From: Eupeodes corollae
Lineage: Eukaryota; Arthropoda; Insecta; Diptera; Syrphidae
NCBI RefSeq assembly: GCF_945859685.1
Contig: NC_079147.1
Span: 230,078,765 to 230,142,764 of the forward strand
Direction: 5' to 3'
DNA length: 64,000 bases
Position numbers and translations under genes: made by a program. Each line of letters starts with the position of its first letter. Within the stretch, counting starts at the first letter, position 1. The notes below the pieces were generated by a model. That model made no database searches and was not told the DNA's origin. It saw nothing but the letters and a program-made list of their open reading frames with translations. Of the stretch, positions 42,108-53,230 are shown in pieces.

Positions 42108-42115
42108 ATTTTATA
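42108..42115 (-). promoter_or_regulatory. TATA box of trypsin 5
   Basis: TATAAAAT on the minus strand, 38-45 bases before the ATG at 42070, the same spacing as in trypsins 1-3. Confidence 0.6.
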
Positions 42116-42119
42116 CCCT

Positions 42120-42674
42120 AAAAGTTCGAAACTTATTTGAAGCCTAGTACAAGTACTCGTACTATCAACATCTGAAAAATAATACCGACATTTGCAAACA
42201 TCAAAACATATTTTAGGTACTTACTTAATTTTTTTGTGACAATTGTTCAATTAAATCGAACTTAAACAAACAAAAATGTTTTTGCTAAAATTTGTTATGG
42301 AATATTTATGTCTTAACGAATATACAACTGGATTGATGGTCTTATGAAAGAGAATTATAAATATTATCGTCCAATTATTAAAATTTAGACGTCTTTTTAA
42401 ATAAAGGCATTTTTTTTAATAATAATTTATTAAAAATATGTTTTTTTTTTAAACAGATAAATAAAATATCTATGCGTCAGCAAATCTGATATTGGTTTGG
42501 TTCTTCCGAAAACAATTAAAAAGGCTTTTTCAATTGGCCCAGGCAGATTTTGGTGCCCAAGGGCGGCCATTTTGGGTTCGGTGACATCTGTCAAATCTTT
42601 TGTTTATTGCCACACAGCAAATGCCACGATTGACATTTTGCATGAACTATTCGAGGGTTAGCTTATCTCTCGGA
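42120..42674. other. No gene recognised
   Basis: Non-coding sequence upstream of trypsin 5 and left of the hAT element. AAGCCTAGTACAAGTACTCG at 42141 recalls the terminal repeat of the MITE at 62498-62777 for its first ~13 bases, but no second end is present. Confidence 0.35.
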
Positions 42675-42682
42675 GGGGTAAT

Positions 42683-44140
42683 CAGGGGTGTTTTTAGACT
42701 TTTGGGAGCCCTGGGCCCAATAGGATTTGGGGCCAGAAAAGTAGCTATAATTCATTTTTTTTAAATTCTTTAGGTTTAATTCTTTAAAATGATGATGAAC
42801 AGATATTTTTTGTATACTTCAATGGTTGAATATTTTTCTTTATAGTTGATTTGTAATGTTTTTATATATTTTTATTTTATGTAAGTTTATATATACTTTT
42901 CTGACTTTGTCAGTTACAAAATCATGAATTAAGTCATCAAATTCAATATCCTGCAGTAATTCATTTTCAATTTATAAAATTGACAAGCTGTTTAATCAAT
43001 CTTGTGGTATTGTGCTTCGAAGTTCATTTTTTATCCGGTTCAATTTTTAAATTGAACGCTCTCCACTGCTGTTTAAAACCATCAAAGATTAAATAAATTC
43101 TACAGGCAGTTTCTACATTTGAAAATGTGTTCCCAATTTCATCCACTGTAATTATAGACTGTACAATTTTGATATTGAAATAAGATCTTCATTTTCATCT
43201 TTATTGAATTCTTTTTAATACTATACTAGGTGCAGGCATTCTACCTCAACTTCTTCTGTATTGACATCTCTATGGTATTTTTTTGAAAATTGTTCGCAAG
43301 AATTTTGCAACTCGACTGAAGTCAAATATTGTAATCGACAAAAAAAGCCGAGCGATGCATTTATTTCTTCGTAGCAATTCGAACGTATTTTTAGTTGCAA
43401 AGTAAGAGTGTCAATAATTTGAAAAAAAAGTTGATATTTAAAATTTTTCTTTCTGAATCAGCTGGACGGATGGTTCAGGACCATCAAAATATGCGGCACG
43501 GGAACTTCGTACTATTTTTCGTTGCAATAAGTCTTTATAATTAGCATCCGGATTCTGAATTTTGGCACACGCTTCAAAATTATCAAAATTCTCCCTTAGA
43601 TCATTTATGAAAGAACATAGTGAACAAAGCGAATTGGCAGCAACCTCAATCGTTATTGTTTCTCTAAGAAGGCTCTGGCTGGTTTTATGAATTCTTTCGA
43701 ATGTTGTGCTCCAAATTTCTGTTAAAATGAGAAACTTACGGATTCGCTGTTTGTGTCTGGAGCTTGCTCTGGATCTCAAGAGATAGATGTCAAGGCTTCA
43801 GTAATTTGCTTATAACCATGACGGAGTGCGTTAACTGCATCAGCTCGTGCCAGACTGTCTTGTTTCAGGAAGGTTTTTAAGAACTTTGTGTAAACCTAAA
43901 CATTCATTCAATTTATTCCAGCGATGGGTAGAAGCAGAAAAAAAGTTGTATATTTTTTAATGTTGACAGCGTGTGTATAATTAAAGATCCATATTGCCAG
44001 AAGTTTGGAGGAGAATCTCAACGGAACAAGGAGTTAAATGATACTTGTTTTTTTGTTCCTGTCTACTAACGTAACCGTTTTCAATTAATTGCGGGGCCCT
44101 TGGCATTGGCCCACCAACCCCATACTAAAAGACGCCACTG
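42683..44140 (-). mobile_element. hAT transposon, full length with 8 bp target duplication, degraded
   Basis: A 1458 bp element bounded by a perfect 8 bp duplication GGGGTAAT (42675-42682 and 44141-44148). The ends are short imperfect inverted repeats, CAGGGGTGTTTTTAG on the left and CAGTGGCGTCTTTTAG as the complement of the right. Both features are diagnostic of hAT. Minus-strand transposase remnants are FFSASTHRWNKLNECLGLHK, VLKNLPETRQS, LRENFDNFEACAKI, NYKDLLQRKIVRSSRAAYFD, FSNVETACRIYL and a C-terminal IEFDDLIHDFVTDKVRK-like end. They match the ZMYM1-like hAT at 31060-32814. The N-terminal DUF4371 half is missing, so this is an internally deleted, frameshifted copy. Confidence 0.9.
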
Positions 44141-44439
44141 GGGGTAATGTGAATTGGCCACCAAGGTCATGTGAATTTTTCTAGAGCCTATGCACTAACC
44201 ATTAGACATCTGGCTTACCATTGAGCTGAAAAATCTTAAAGTTGTGTTATTGAAGTCCGAGTTCGAAATCAAGATTTTAGATGTTTGGGACCTAAAATTC
44301 CATGTATTTCATTTTATCTCTTTTAGGTCATATTTCGGCCACAATTCCAGCATTGGAACACATGTTTACATCGTTTTGGAGAAAATAAGATTATTGCATT
44401 TGATCCAAAATCTGTGCCTTTAGTTCTGACTTTTGCAAT

Positions 44440-45160
44440 CTGAAGAACACAGAATAAATGCTACTGTGCCGCAGGGCTCTGTTCTGTCTCCGATACTCTT
44501 TCTAATTGGTTTTCTGAAATTTTTAATTCACTTGCGATTGCCTTACTGACGATAGTACTTTCAGCCTTTCATTTATATTTTAAGATTCACAAACCTGCTC
44601 TTCGGATGTAAATCTTTAACGACAATGTGTAATAAGCTCACTTAATTCTGCCCTCAATATAATTGTTAAATGGGGAATTAAAAGTTGAGTAGAATTTAAT
44701 ACGTCCTAAACAGTCGTTAGAACATAATTTACCATTTTTGCCATTTGCAGTTTGCATCAAGAAAACTCAAAACATCTTGAGAGAGCATCACATACGCTAT
44801 GTCTCCAAAATGCCGCTACATGTTTGGGTTTCCTGGCTGTTATATATGTATGTATAAGACTTAAGTCATAAGATTAAGTATAACTCAGTCTCTGGGTTTT
44901 TAATAGTGCAACTCACTTAAGTCGCTTGGACAGTATTAAAGTAAGAGTAAATTGATTGGTATCATTCATGAATCATTTACGTCATTGCACGAACACCGTG
45001 CGTCATAAGATTTCTTGTATCACCCTTCGTCATCGTTGTTTAAGCACTCTGTTTTTCCCAGTCATAGCAATATTCAGGAATTTAAAGGTAATGTATTAAC
45101 ACCTCCTTTCAAACCCTCTCTCCTGTGATTATATAATCAATTCTAGAGTGTTAACATATT
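44440..45160 (+). mobile_element. Heavily decayed jockey-like relic
   Basis: Scattered matches in all three plus frames to a jockey C-terminal half. They are the motif B region (CCGCAGGGCTCTGTTCTGTC, i.e. PQGSVLSP, then ILFLI), a lost FADD region, the block ERASHTLCLQNAATCLGFLA, and near 45000 RHKISCITLRHRCLSTLFFP with VIAIFRN, which resembles the terminal R...FFPR..R.WN segment. It is an old, unrepairable copy. Confidence 0.55.
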
Positions 45161-45169
45161 TATCCAAAA

Positions 45170-46233
45170 TTATGTATTATTTATAAGCTTAGTTTGTGTT
45201 TAGGTATCTGAAGCCAAATTTGTTCAATGAAATAATTGTGAATCAATAAAATTGAGTCTTGAAATTAAGCAAATTTTTAGGTGTACATATGCATATTTAA
45301 CCAGGTTTTTATACAATACAAAACTATGCTGAATGAACCATTAGAAGGCTACAAATAAAGTAAATTGTTGAACAATAGTAGTAAATAATAATATAAAAAC
45401 AAATACCAACTTTTTATAATGAATTCTGTCTGAGTCAATAACGATTTGACGCCAAACAGAAGATAAACTAATTTTTAAATAAGCAATTTTGTCTATAATT
45501 CATTCAATTGGTACAAATATTTACTGACATCTGTTATTGTCCATAGAAAAAACCCAAATTGCTTACATAAGAGTGTTTGAAAAACAAAATAAATTTGATG
45601 TTTTATGAATGTTTATTTCGTACTCGTTTTGAGTCTGTTTCATTTTTTCATTTGAAAATATATATGCATAGCACATATAATTCTAATTGGGGCTATTTAA
45701 ACTTCTAAAGCAAACATAATTGTTTTTCAGTGAGACCGTTTAAAATGGCCATTTAAACAACTTCAAAAAGTAAGCAATTCAAAATAGAAGCTTAAGCTGT
45801 AAGTTGTATTTTTGGTAGGACTTTAATTAATGAAATACAAATTTTTTAAAACAAAAAAAAAATGTTTAAAACAATATTTTATATAAAAAGAAAAATGTTT
45901 TAAGTCAATATCTTTGTTTGTTCTCGAGATAAATATTTGCCAATTTTTAGAGTTTTACATTTAAATGGTCTGTAAGAAAATGTAAATTTTGTCGAGAAAT
46001 TACTGGTTGTCAGAAACTTTTTATTCTTCTGGAGGCTTCATAAGTTATTCATATTTATTTTTTTTAGTTATTTTGATCAATTAGAAAATGGTTCGGTTGG
46101 AAAAACTATGAGGTTCATATTACTGCATGTCAAAATCCTGTAATACAGAATTCTTTGTGAACGAAACATTGTATGTTATATTTTTTGCAGGACAAAATCC
46201 TGCATTTGAAAATTCTGATCAAATAAGATTTTT
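45170..46233. other. No gene recognised
   Basis: Very AT-rich sequence with many poly-A/T runs. No frame above 60 codons with any familiar motif. Confidence 0.35.
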
Positions 46234-47737
46234 AACTTCCCATAGGAAGTTATTGTAATCGGTCCGATTTGTCTAATAGAAAATGTTGACATCTCTCGAC
46301 ATTTCAAGGTCCCTAGAGTCGAAATACAATTTTTTTTAGAGAGATGTCTGTGTGTGCGTGTGTGCTTACGTTCATACGTTCGGGAAGTTTGCTTCGTCGC
46401 CCATAACTCAAGAACCAGTAGAGATATCGACTCTCAAAAAAATTGTGTAGCAATTCAAAAAAAGGTGCAAATTTTTGGTAACCCAAATATCTCATGAACC
46501 AATAGCGCTAGAGACTTGAATTAAATTTTTAACTACATAGTAACTGGATACCAAACTAGTATATTTTTGGAAAAAAAAAATCCAACTAACGTTTTTTTTT
46601 TAATAAATCAAAAAAATGAAAACAACTATTTATCACCTGGAATATTTTACGAACAAAAAATCATTTTATCTCCAAAAAAATGTGTTCAACGATAAATAAC
46701 GTTTTTTGACAAGTGGTGAGAAAAAACTAATTGACTGTTTTCTTATACAAAATAAAAACCTAGAAAAATTCAACAATTTGAGAATAATTTTAAACTTTTT
46801 TTATCTTTTAAGAAATATTGTTTTCATTATTCAGTAAAATTAAAAAAAAAAATCAAATTGATATTTTTTTACAAAAAATAAAAACATAAAAGCAAAATTA
46901 CTAAAAGTTGGTAAAAATTTATTTTCGACTCAAATATCTTTTCAAAAATAAAAAATACTGGCTTCAAACTAATTCATCTCACTGAAAATATTGTTTTCGA
47001 CATTCAGTAAATTAAAAAAAATCCAACTGTCCGTTCTTCCATTAAAAAATAACATCTACAAAAAAAGTAGAAAAATTTATTAAAAATTAATGTTCGGTTG
47101 TCGATATCTCGTAAACAATAAGCAAACATTGTCATAAGAAAAAAAAAACTTTTAAAAAATGCTACTAAAATTGTTAAAAATTGATTTTCGAATAAAAGTC
47201 CCGTTAAAAAAATAGATTTTGAAATAAAACTATTTCATTATAAGCAAAATATTGTTGGTAATTTTAAAATTTTTAAGAATAATTCAACTGACAACTTTTT
47301 TAACAAAACACGGAAACCTAATTTTTTTTTATAATAAACGGGCGCTCAAGGGGTTATTAAAACCCTTAACAATAAAAAAAATAGGGAAGGATTAAAGAGG
47401 AGATACTGATGGACATTGGTCTTAAAGTTTTGAATAACAAAATAATAGGGAAAAAATAATAGGAAAAACATTCTCGATGTGCGGTTAAAAAAATCTTTAT
47501 ACTTGACAGTACGTCCGAAATTGAGCTCAAGGTTAAACTGAGGTGCATTACTAGAAGTACGAGTATTACGGTTGAATTGTTTTAGGGGGGAATGCAGCTG
47601 GCTAATTCGAAAGAACACTGTTTATAAGAATATCGGTAGAACAACGAAAGGTATGAAATATGGCGGCGGAATTCAAGTGACGTAATTGTTTCGGTAAACT
47701 TTTAAGCAAGGCAAATCGACAGACGGGATGGGAAGTT
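46234..47737. repeat. AACTTCCC repeat family, copy C (long, with nested jockey 3' end)
   Basis: The best-preserved copy. The left end AACTTCCCATAGGAAGTTAT folds into a hairpin (AACTTCC-CATA-GGAAGTT). The right end ATGGGAAGTT at 47728-47737 is the inverted complement of the first ten bases. Inside lie the shared CATTTCAAGGTCCCTAGAGT block, ACGTTCGGGAAGTTTGCTTC, and long monotonous arms of AAAAATTG/AACGATAA type. A jockey 3' fragment is inserted at about 47321-47695. No coding capacity. The ends suggest a non-autonomous DNA transposon, but no target duplication is clear. Confidence 0.75.
47321..47695 (-). mobile_element. Jockey-like 3' end inserted in repeat copy C
   Basis: A 5'-truncated non-LTR insertion, minus orientation. 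It has poly-T on the plus strand at the start (its poly-A tail), then the CTCAAGGGGTTATTAA 3' UTR and coding remnants QFNRNTRTSSNAPQFNLELN, FGRTVKYKDFFNRTSRM. The AACTTCCC repeat is interrupted between ACGGAAACCTA and ACTTTTAAGCAAG, which are close together in copy B (37277-37300). Confidence 0.75.
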
Positions 47738-48101
47738 ATCAGTATTGGTCGCATACCAGCCTCTTTTTAGGTATTTGTTTTTGGATTATTAGCGTAATCG
47801 AATTATTAAGAGTTTTATAAAAGTAATTTAAAAAATAAGTGTAAAATTTGGTTTGTTACAAATATCTCGCAAACCAATAATAATGTATCGACTTTATTAC
47901 ACATCGTGCTATTGTATACGTAAGGAATAAAGTAAGTTGATGGTTAATATTTGAAATTGATGATTTATTTATTTTTTTTTTATCATGGGAAACCATAACA
48001 AATATTTTAGATGATTTGGTACAGATTTCCATAAAATATTAAATCGATTACGACAAACTTTTTAGCATTAGAGTTCCCTCGCTGTTCATAAAATTATTAT
48101 G

Positions 48102-48260
48102 AACTTCCCATATTAAGTAATTAGTCCGAATGGTTTATTTAAGAAAATTGAAATTTCTTGAAGTTCCTAGAAAAGTAAAGTATTTTATAGATATGTATTA
48201 GTGTGCATGTGTATGTACGTACCCACGTCCGGTCCGCCCGTTCGGGATACTCGCAAATAC
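48102..48260. repeat. AACTTCCC repeat family, copy D (partial)
   Basis: Begins AACTTCCCATATTAAGTAAT and keeps GAAATTTCTTGAAGTTCCTAG, a GTGTGCATGTGTATGTACGT stretch and CGTTCGGGATACTCG in family order. The rest is lost in AT-rich sequence. Confidence 0.5.
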
Positions 48261-49080
48261 ATACAGAAAGGATGATACATATAAAAATAACTTAAGGACA
48301 AAACAGCGCGCATATCTTACGAGCATTAAAATTTTTAAAAACAAACATAATTTGTTAGCAACAAATTAAGATATTGGCCACAAACTAATTTTATCTTGTT
48401 AAGAACATTGGCGCAACATCTTAAACAATTTTTTAAAATGTTAAAGCCATTTTTAGCAATTTACTAAGCTTACAAGATGGTTTACTTAATTTTTAACGAT
48501 TTTAACGCCTTACTATCTCCTAACTATAAAGTTAAAGCACGGAATGCCTACTGTAAATTTATGCGATTTGCTTAATCCATATGACATCTGTACAATTATT
48601 CTTATAAGAACAATGTTTGGAAATTTTTATAAATAGATCTGTTTAAGAGAATTTGCTTTGTTTATTTTTACGAACTGTCACTAAGACATGTTTGGGTTTT
48701 GGTTTTTAATAAAAGTCAATTAGTAATTAAGTAATGGTGACATGTGAGTGAAGTTGATTAAGTAAAGACTTCTTTTTTGAAGTCTTGCGAGAATTGCTGA
48801 TGGTATATATGGATTTAAATTTTCGTTGCAAAATTGAACCAATTTAAATTCTAAGTTAATATAAATATCAAAATAAATCCACTCAAAAATTGACTGACAA
48901 AAAAAATATCACAAAAACACATGTAATCCGTATAAAAATGCCGCTAAATTGAACACCACCCTCAACTTCAAACAATAAAACTGTCGACGACACAACACAA
49001 ACTTACTTAAATAAAAGGGGGTTTGTCCTGCACCTTCTCAGAGGTTTTTTCGCCACCAAAACAAACTGCTGAAAAATCTG
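48261..49080. other. No gene recognised
   Basis: AT-rich, no domain-bearing frame. It may contain the 5' end of the following non-LTR copy, whose first coding traces begin near 49090. Confidence 0.35.
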
Positions 49081-49089
49081 GTATAATCG

Positions 49090-50520
49090 TAGGATAAATG
49101 AAATTTTCTGATCTGTCCGACTAAAAGTCTGTACTTCTGGATGAAAAGATTGAAGACTTCGCTACTAAAGCAGACATGGATAAGCTTAATAGCGATGTTG
49201 ACACTTTAAAACGAAACTTCAAAATTAATTAGAGAACGTTGAGACCCGATGTATTTCACTCGAGCGACAAGTGAAGAACCTGTCAAATAGAGTCAACGAA
49301 CAAAATTTGATCTTGCACTTTCCGGACAGGGACTCAATTAATTGAAAAAACAGAAACACTGTGTCCATTCACTAACAAAAAATCAAAATGTAATCACCAA
49401 TACGCACTCCCTTCGCTTCAGCAATCAAAAAATCAAAAACGTTTTTGTCGAGCTACAAAACAAACATGATGTTGGGCGCATTCTTAAAGCAGCGAAAAAG
49501 TTAAGAGGCACTGGTATTTCGATACATAAAGACTAAACGAAATTAGCAAGGGAAAGAAGCTTTTACAACAACTGACTTTTGATGTGCAATCACCATCATA
49601 GACCCTCAAACTATAGGTAGGCAGGTGCTGTCAAATTGTATATAATTAAAATGCCGTCAGCCATGTTTACACCAGTAATTTTTGTAAAGATTTAAAAAAT
49701 ATAATTTATTGTAAAATATCTTATTATGTATCAGGATTAGCCAACAAAACTGTTTTGTTAGATCTTGAGGTGGGTGTTGACAGAGTATAAATATTTGGGG
49801 TTGATCATAACGCTATCACTATCTCTACAAAAACATCCAAAGTCAAGGCTAATCGAAGCAAAAAAAGCTATCAACTGCACCTGGAAGCAAGAAGCATACT
49901 GCCCCAAGCACAAAGTTTAAACTATTTGAGGCCGTAATGCGATCGATATTATGCTATGCTGGCCAGGTATGGGGATTTCAGCAGTATGAGGAGGTAGAAC
50001 AACTTTTAAAATACTTTATAAAAAAAATGTTCTGGTTCCCGGAGAATACGCCTACCTTTATGTTGCATTTAGAGACAAGAGTGGCACCACTCTATATCTT
50101 GACATTGAAGATGCATCTGCAATATATATTGCTAAGACAAATTGAAGCATCCTTTTTTGCAAAATTTGGAGAGTCGGCTCAACAAAATGAGTCCCGAATC
50201 CTATATGAACATTTAAATTAAGACATGGGTGTGAACAATTATTTCATGATCGATATCCTATCAGTACAATAGCCTTAATTTTCAAAACCAGTTGCGTTTA
50301 AATTACCAACCACAAGGCTCCAACGACAACACTTGGTGCACATTATATAATCTCCAAGAAACCCAAAATGTAACGCATTTCCTAGGAAGATGCCCTATCC
50401 TTCAGACAATCCGACGAGCTTTCTTTGGAAAAAACGTCCTCAACAATGATTATATCATTTTTATTCTCAATAGTGAAAACTGGACACATTGTTCAATTTC
50501 GTCCGCACTGCTCTGAACTA
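49090..50520 (+). mobile_element. Non-LTR deletion derivative: ORF1 fused to RT C-terminus
   Basis: The plus strand first shows an ORF1-type protein with a coiled coil (LLDEKIEDFATKADMDKLNS, DVDTLKRNFK) and its nucleic-acid-binding end (SLRFSNQKIKNVFVELQNKH, DVGRILKAAKKLRGTGISIH, KDLTKLARER in a shifted frame). Then, without endonuclease or RT core, comes the reverse-transcriptase C-terminus (FEAVMRSILCYAGQVWGF, YFIKKMFWFPENTPTFMLHL) and a zinc-knuckle-like CTLYNLQETQNVTHFLGRCP. Several kilobases are missing in between. The C-terminal part corresponds to 6850-7545 of the element at 3990-7545, so both belong to one family. Confidence 0.75.
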
Positions 50521-50934
50521 TAGAAAGCAAATTATCAACAAAGCTTTTTAATAAATAATGATCAAATACCTCATTTAATTTCCTTTTAAACATGAAAACT
50601 ATAATTAGAATACATTTATGTCTTTGTATATAAATTTTAACTCTTTTTTTCTGGCTGAATGTAAAAGCCAATGCTATACTTTGTGAATTCTTAAAACAAA
50701 TAAATGAAATCAATTTTTTGCTTACTACTACTAAAACAAAAATTAGCAATTTACTAACTTCCAAAACGAAAAAGAAAGTTTACAATTTAAAACTCCCTTA
50801 GTAAATTGCTAAATATTTAGCAAATTGCTAGCTAGTAAACTGTTAAAACGCTTAACAATAGGTTGTTTAAAATTGTGTCCATTATTTTTAACATTTGGTT
50901 AAATTATTAGAAAATTCCAATTTTCCTTTTTACT
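50521..50934. other. Spacer with an 18 bp perfect palindrome
   Basis: TTGCTAAATATTTAGCAA at 50806-50823 is self-complementary, surrounded by further AGCAAATTGCTAGCTAG-like inverted words. It is possibly an end of a transposable element. No gene. Confidence 0.35.
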
Positions 50935-51760
50935 TGCGACATATAGGAACTATATGGCAAGTTTTGCATTCGTGCAAAATTTCGAACTCGAGATTTTAAT
51001 CAAACATGATATTACGATGGTAGAGAAGTCGAAAAAAGTGGGTCCCGCGATTCTGTCCGGTCGGTTTTGTCTGTCTGTCCACGCTCCTACAGCCTAAACC
51101 ATTGGGTCGATTGAGTTCAAACTTGGAAGTTAAGGTTTTGAGCAGATTCGCGTTAGGCGTTTTTTTAATTTTTTTTTTAAGATCAAAACTAACAGTGGCC
51201 CCCATACAATTTTTTTGGTCAAAAACCGAAAATTCGAACTTTCTCAAAAACAAACCGATAGATTTTTTTTAAATTTTCTCTAAAATTTTATTTTTAACTT
51301 GGCTTCTTTTTATAAGAAAACCATATTTTTGTATTGCTCAGGAAAGGTACCGCTCATAGAACCGTTATTTTGTTTTTTAATTTTCTCAGCAACTTATGAA
51401 CTGATTTTAATAATTTTTTTTCTGAATAAGATCCTATATTTCCTTAACAATATTTGATTAACAGAAATTCAATTTTTAATTGTTTGGATTTTTTAAAAAA
51501 TATTGAATTTTTATTTTTCAAAACTCTATATCTCAAAAATGGGTCAACAATTTTTTACGAAATTCAAACGTAAGACGTATATTTATAATCACTAAATAAC
51601 TGCATTCCAAAAATATTTTTGGAACGAAATTGGAAAATTTTATATATAAAAAAATAATTTAAAAAAAAACCGCTCTAACGATTTTCAAAATAAAAATTTA
51701 AAAAATCAACGGTTTTTTTATTTATAAAATGGCATTTAAATTTTTGAAGACAAACTTATT
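50935..51760. repeat. Noncoding dispersed repeat, family 2, copy 2
   Basis: Starts near GCGACATATAGGAACTATAT, followed by a perfect hairpin TTTTGCA-TTCG-TGCAAAA (50963-50980). Then come AACTCGAGATTTTAATCAAA, TTACGATGGTAGAGAAGTCG, CTGTCCGGTCGGTTTTGTCT, and long AT-rich arms of the TCTCAAAAACAAACCGATAG type. It shares its core with 14286-14830. No coding capacity. Confidence 0.6.
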
Positions 51761-53069
51761 TTTCAGGTAAAATTTTAAATCTTAAAATATTATTTTTTTA
51801 ATTATTTTTAGTGTGCATGAGCCCGAAAGAGCGCATTATTTTGACAAAATTGTAATTACATTCCTAGCTTTCATCCAAATTAGTGCATTTGGTACACATT
51901 TATATGATATATTTAATCAACAATCTATTTTAAAGAGTCTATCAAGGAGTATTATCTTGGTAACTTTGTATATAATGATTTTAAAATATTATTTTTTACG
52001 AATAAGGTTGTTTCACACATGATTTACTGGCCTTCGCCTATATATAAAAAAATAAATACTTAGTACCTACAAGTTTACAAGTTAAAGAAACTGGCCAGAA
52101 AGAGTATATGTATTTTCTATTAGAATCACTTTTTCAACGCATACACATTGTACCTATATATAAAGGTATTACGTACAACTTCTACAACTACTGCTTACGT
52201 GTCACTTCTTAACTAAAATCCAAAACGCAAAAAATAGACTGAACGTAATAATTCCATGTTTTCGCTGAAAACTTAAGAAGGAATGTAGTATGTACCTTCT
52301 AGCCACCAATAACATTCCTTCATTATCATCATAAACATGTCCTTATCTATTTATCTGCATAAAGCTAAGCACGCCAAGTGAACTATTCTATGGTCGTTTT
52401 AGACATCTACCTGCTACCTAACTACACAACCAATAGGCGATCGCCTTACAATTTAAACATTCATGGTCTGCCTCTTTCTTATCTTATTTATTTACCATCC
52501 TGGTTCTTCTAATATGAAATTACAATAAAGCTATCTAAAGGAAAAAAGCTTTTAAGGAACAAGTTGAATCTATATGAATCGCATCGTAGCTTTATACATA
52601 ATAGAAACATTTTTCATATACAAAGATCGTACCCAAGTAAAAGCAGACTTATGAATGTGAATAAAAACAAATATCGGTAAAAGATCCTAAACAGCTGACG
52701 TAAGCATGCAAAAGTTTGTTTCATCCCCTTATTAGATACAATATTAAGCCATTTTGTTTTTTATAAAAAGTGCATTGATATAAATAAAACAAAAACAAAT
52801 TCATCAACCTTCATATGGAAGCTCTTTATGTGAAAATATATACAAGGATAGACTCAAATAGAATGAAGGAAATTGTGTAGACTTTTTGGGTCGAAAATTA
52901 ATTATCTTCCTTATTCTGCTGGCTGCTTATGGGAATGGAAATAATTTTTTTCTCTCGCTCCCTCTGAATTTCTCCACTTTCGATACTAACGCCACGCCAA
53001 CGACTCTGCATCTGGTCGCCCTAAAAGTGTCTGCTCATGAGAGTACTATGGTTTTCATATACAAAGATC
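51761..53069. other. Unassigned, possibly an insertion in repeat family 2
   Basis: No gene. TTTTCATATACAAAGATCGT occurs twice as a direct repeat (about 52612 and 53053). Family 2 style sequence stops near 51780 and resumes near 53070, so this block may be an insertion. Confidence 0.35.
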
Positions 53070-53230
53070 GTGCGGTTTTTTGACAATTCAAATGGCATTT
53101 ATATCTTTGAAGCCAAACTTATTTTATAGGAATATTTTTAAATCTCATATAAGTACTTTTTTAAACAGACTCTTTGCATACAGGAGCAAGTTCGTGCGAC
53201 CCAGTCGTGCATTTTATTTTTAAGTAAAAA
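53070..53230. repeat. Repeat family 2, right-end fragment
   Basis: TTGAAGCCAAACTTATTTTA parallels TTGAAGACAAACTTATTTTT at 51736, and the following GAGCAAGTTCGTGCGACC with GTCGTGCATTTTATTTTTAA parallels the distal end of the 14.3 kb copy. It is probably the detached right end of the 50.9 kb copy. Confidence 0.45.
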
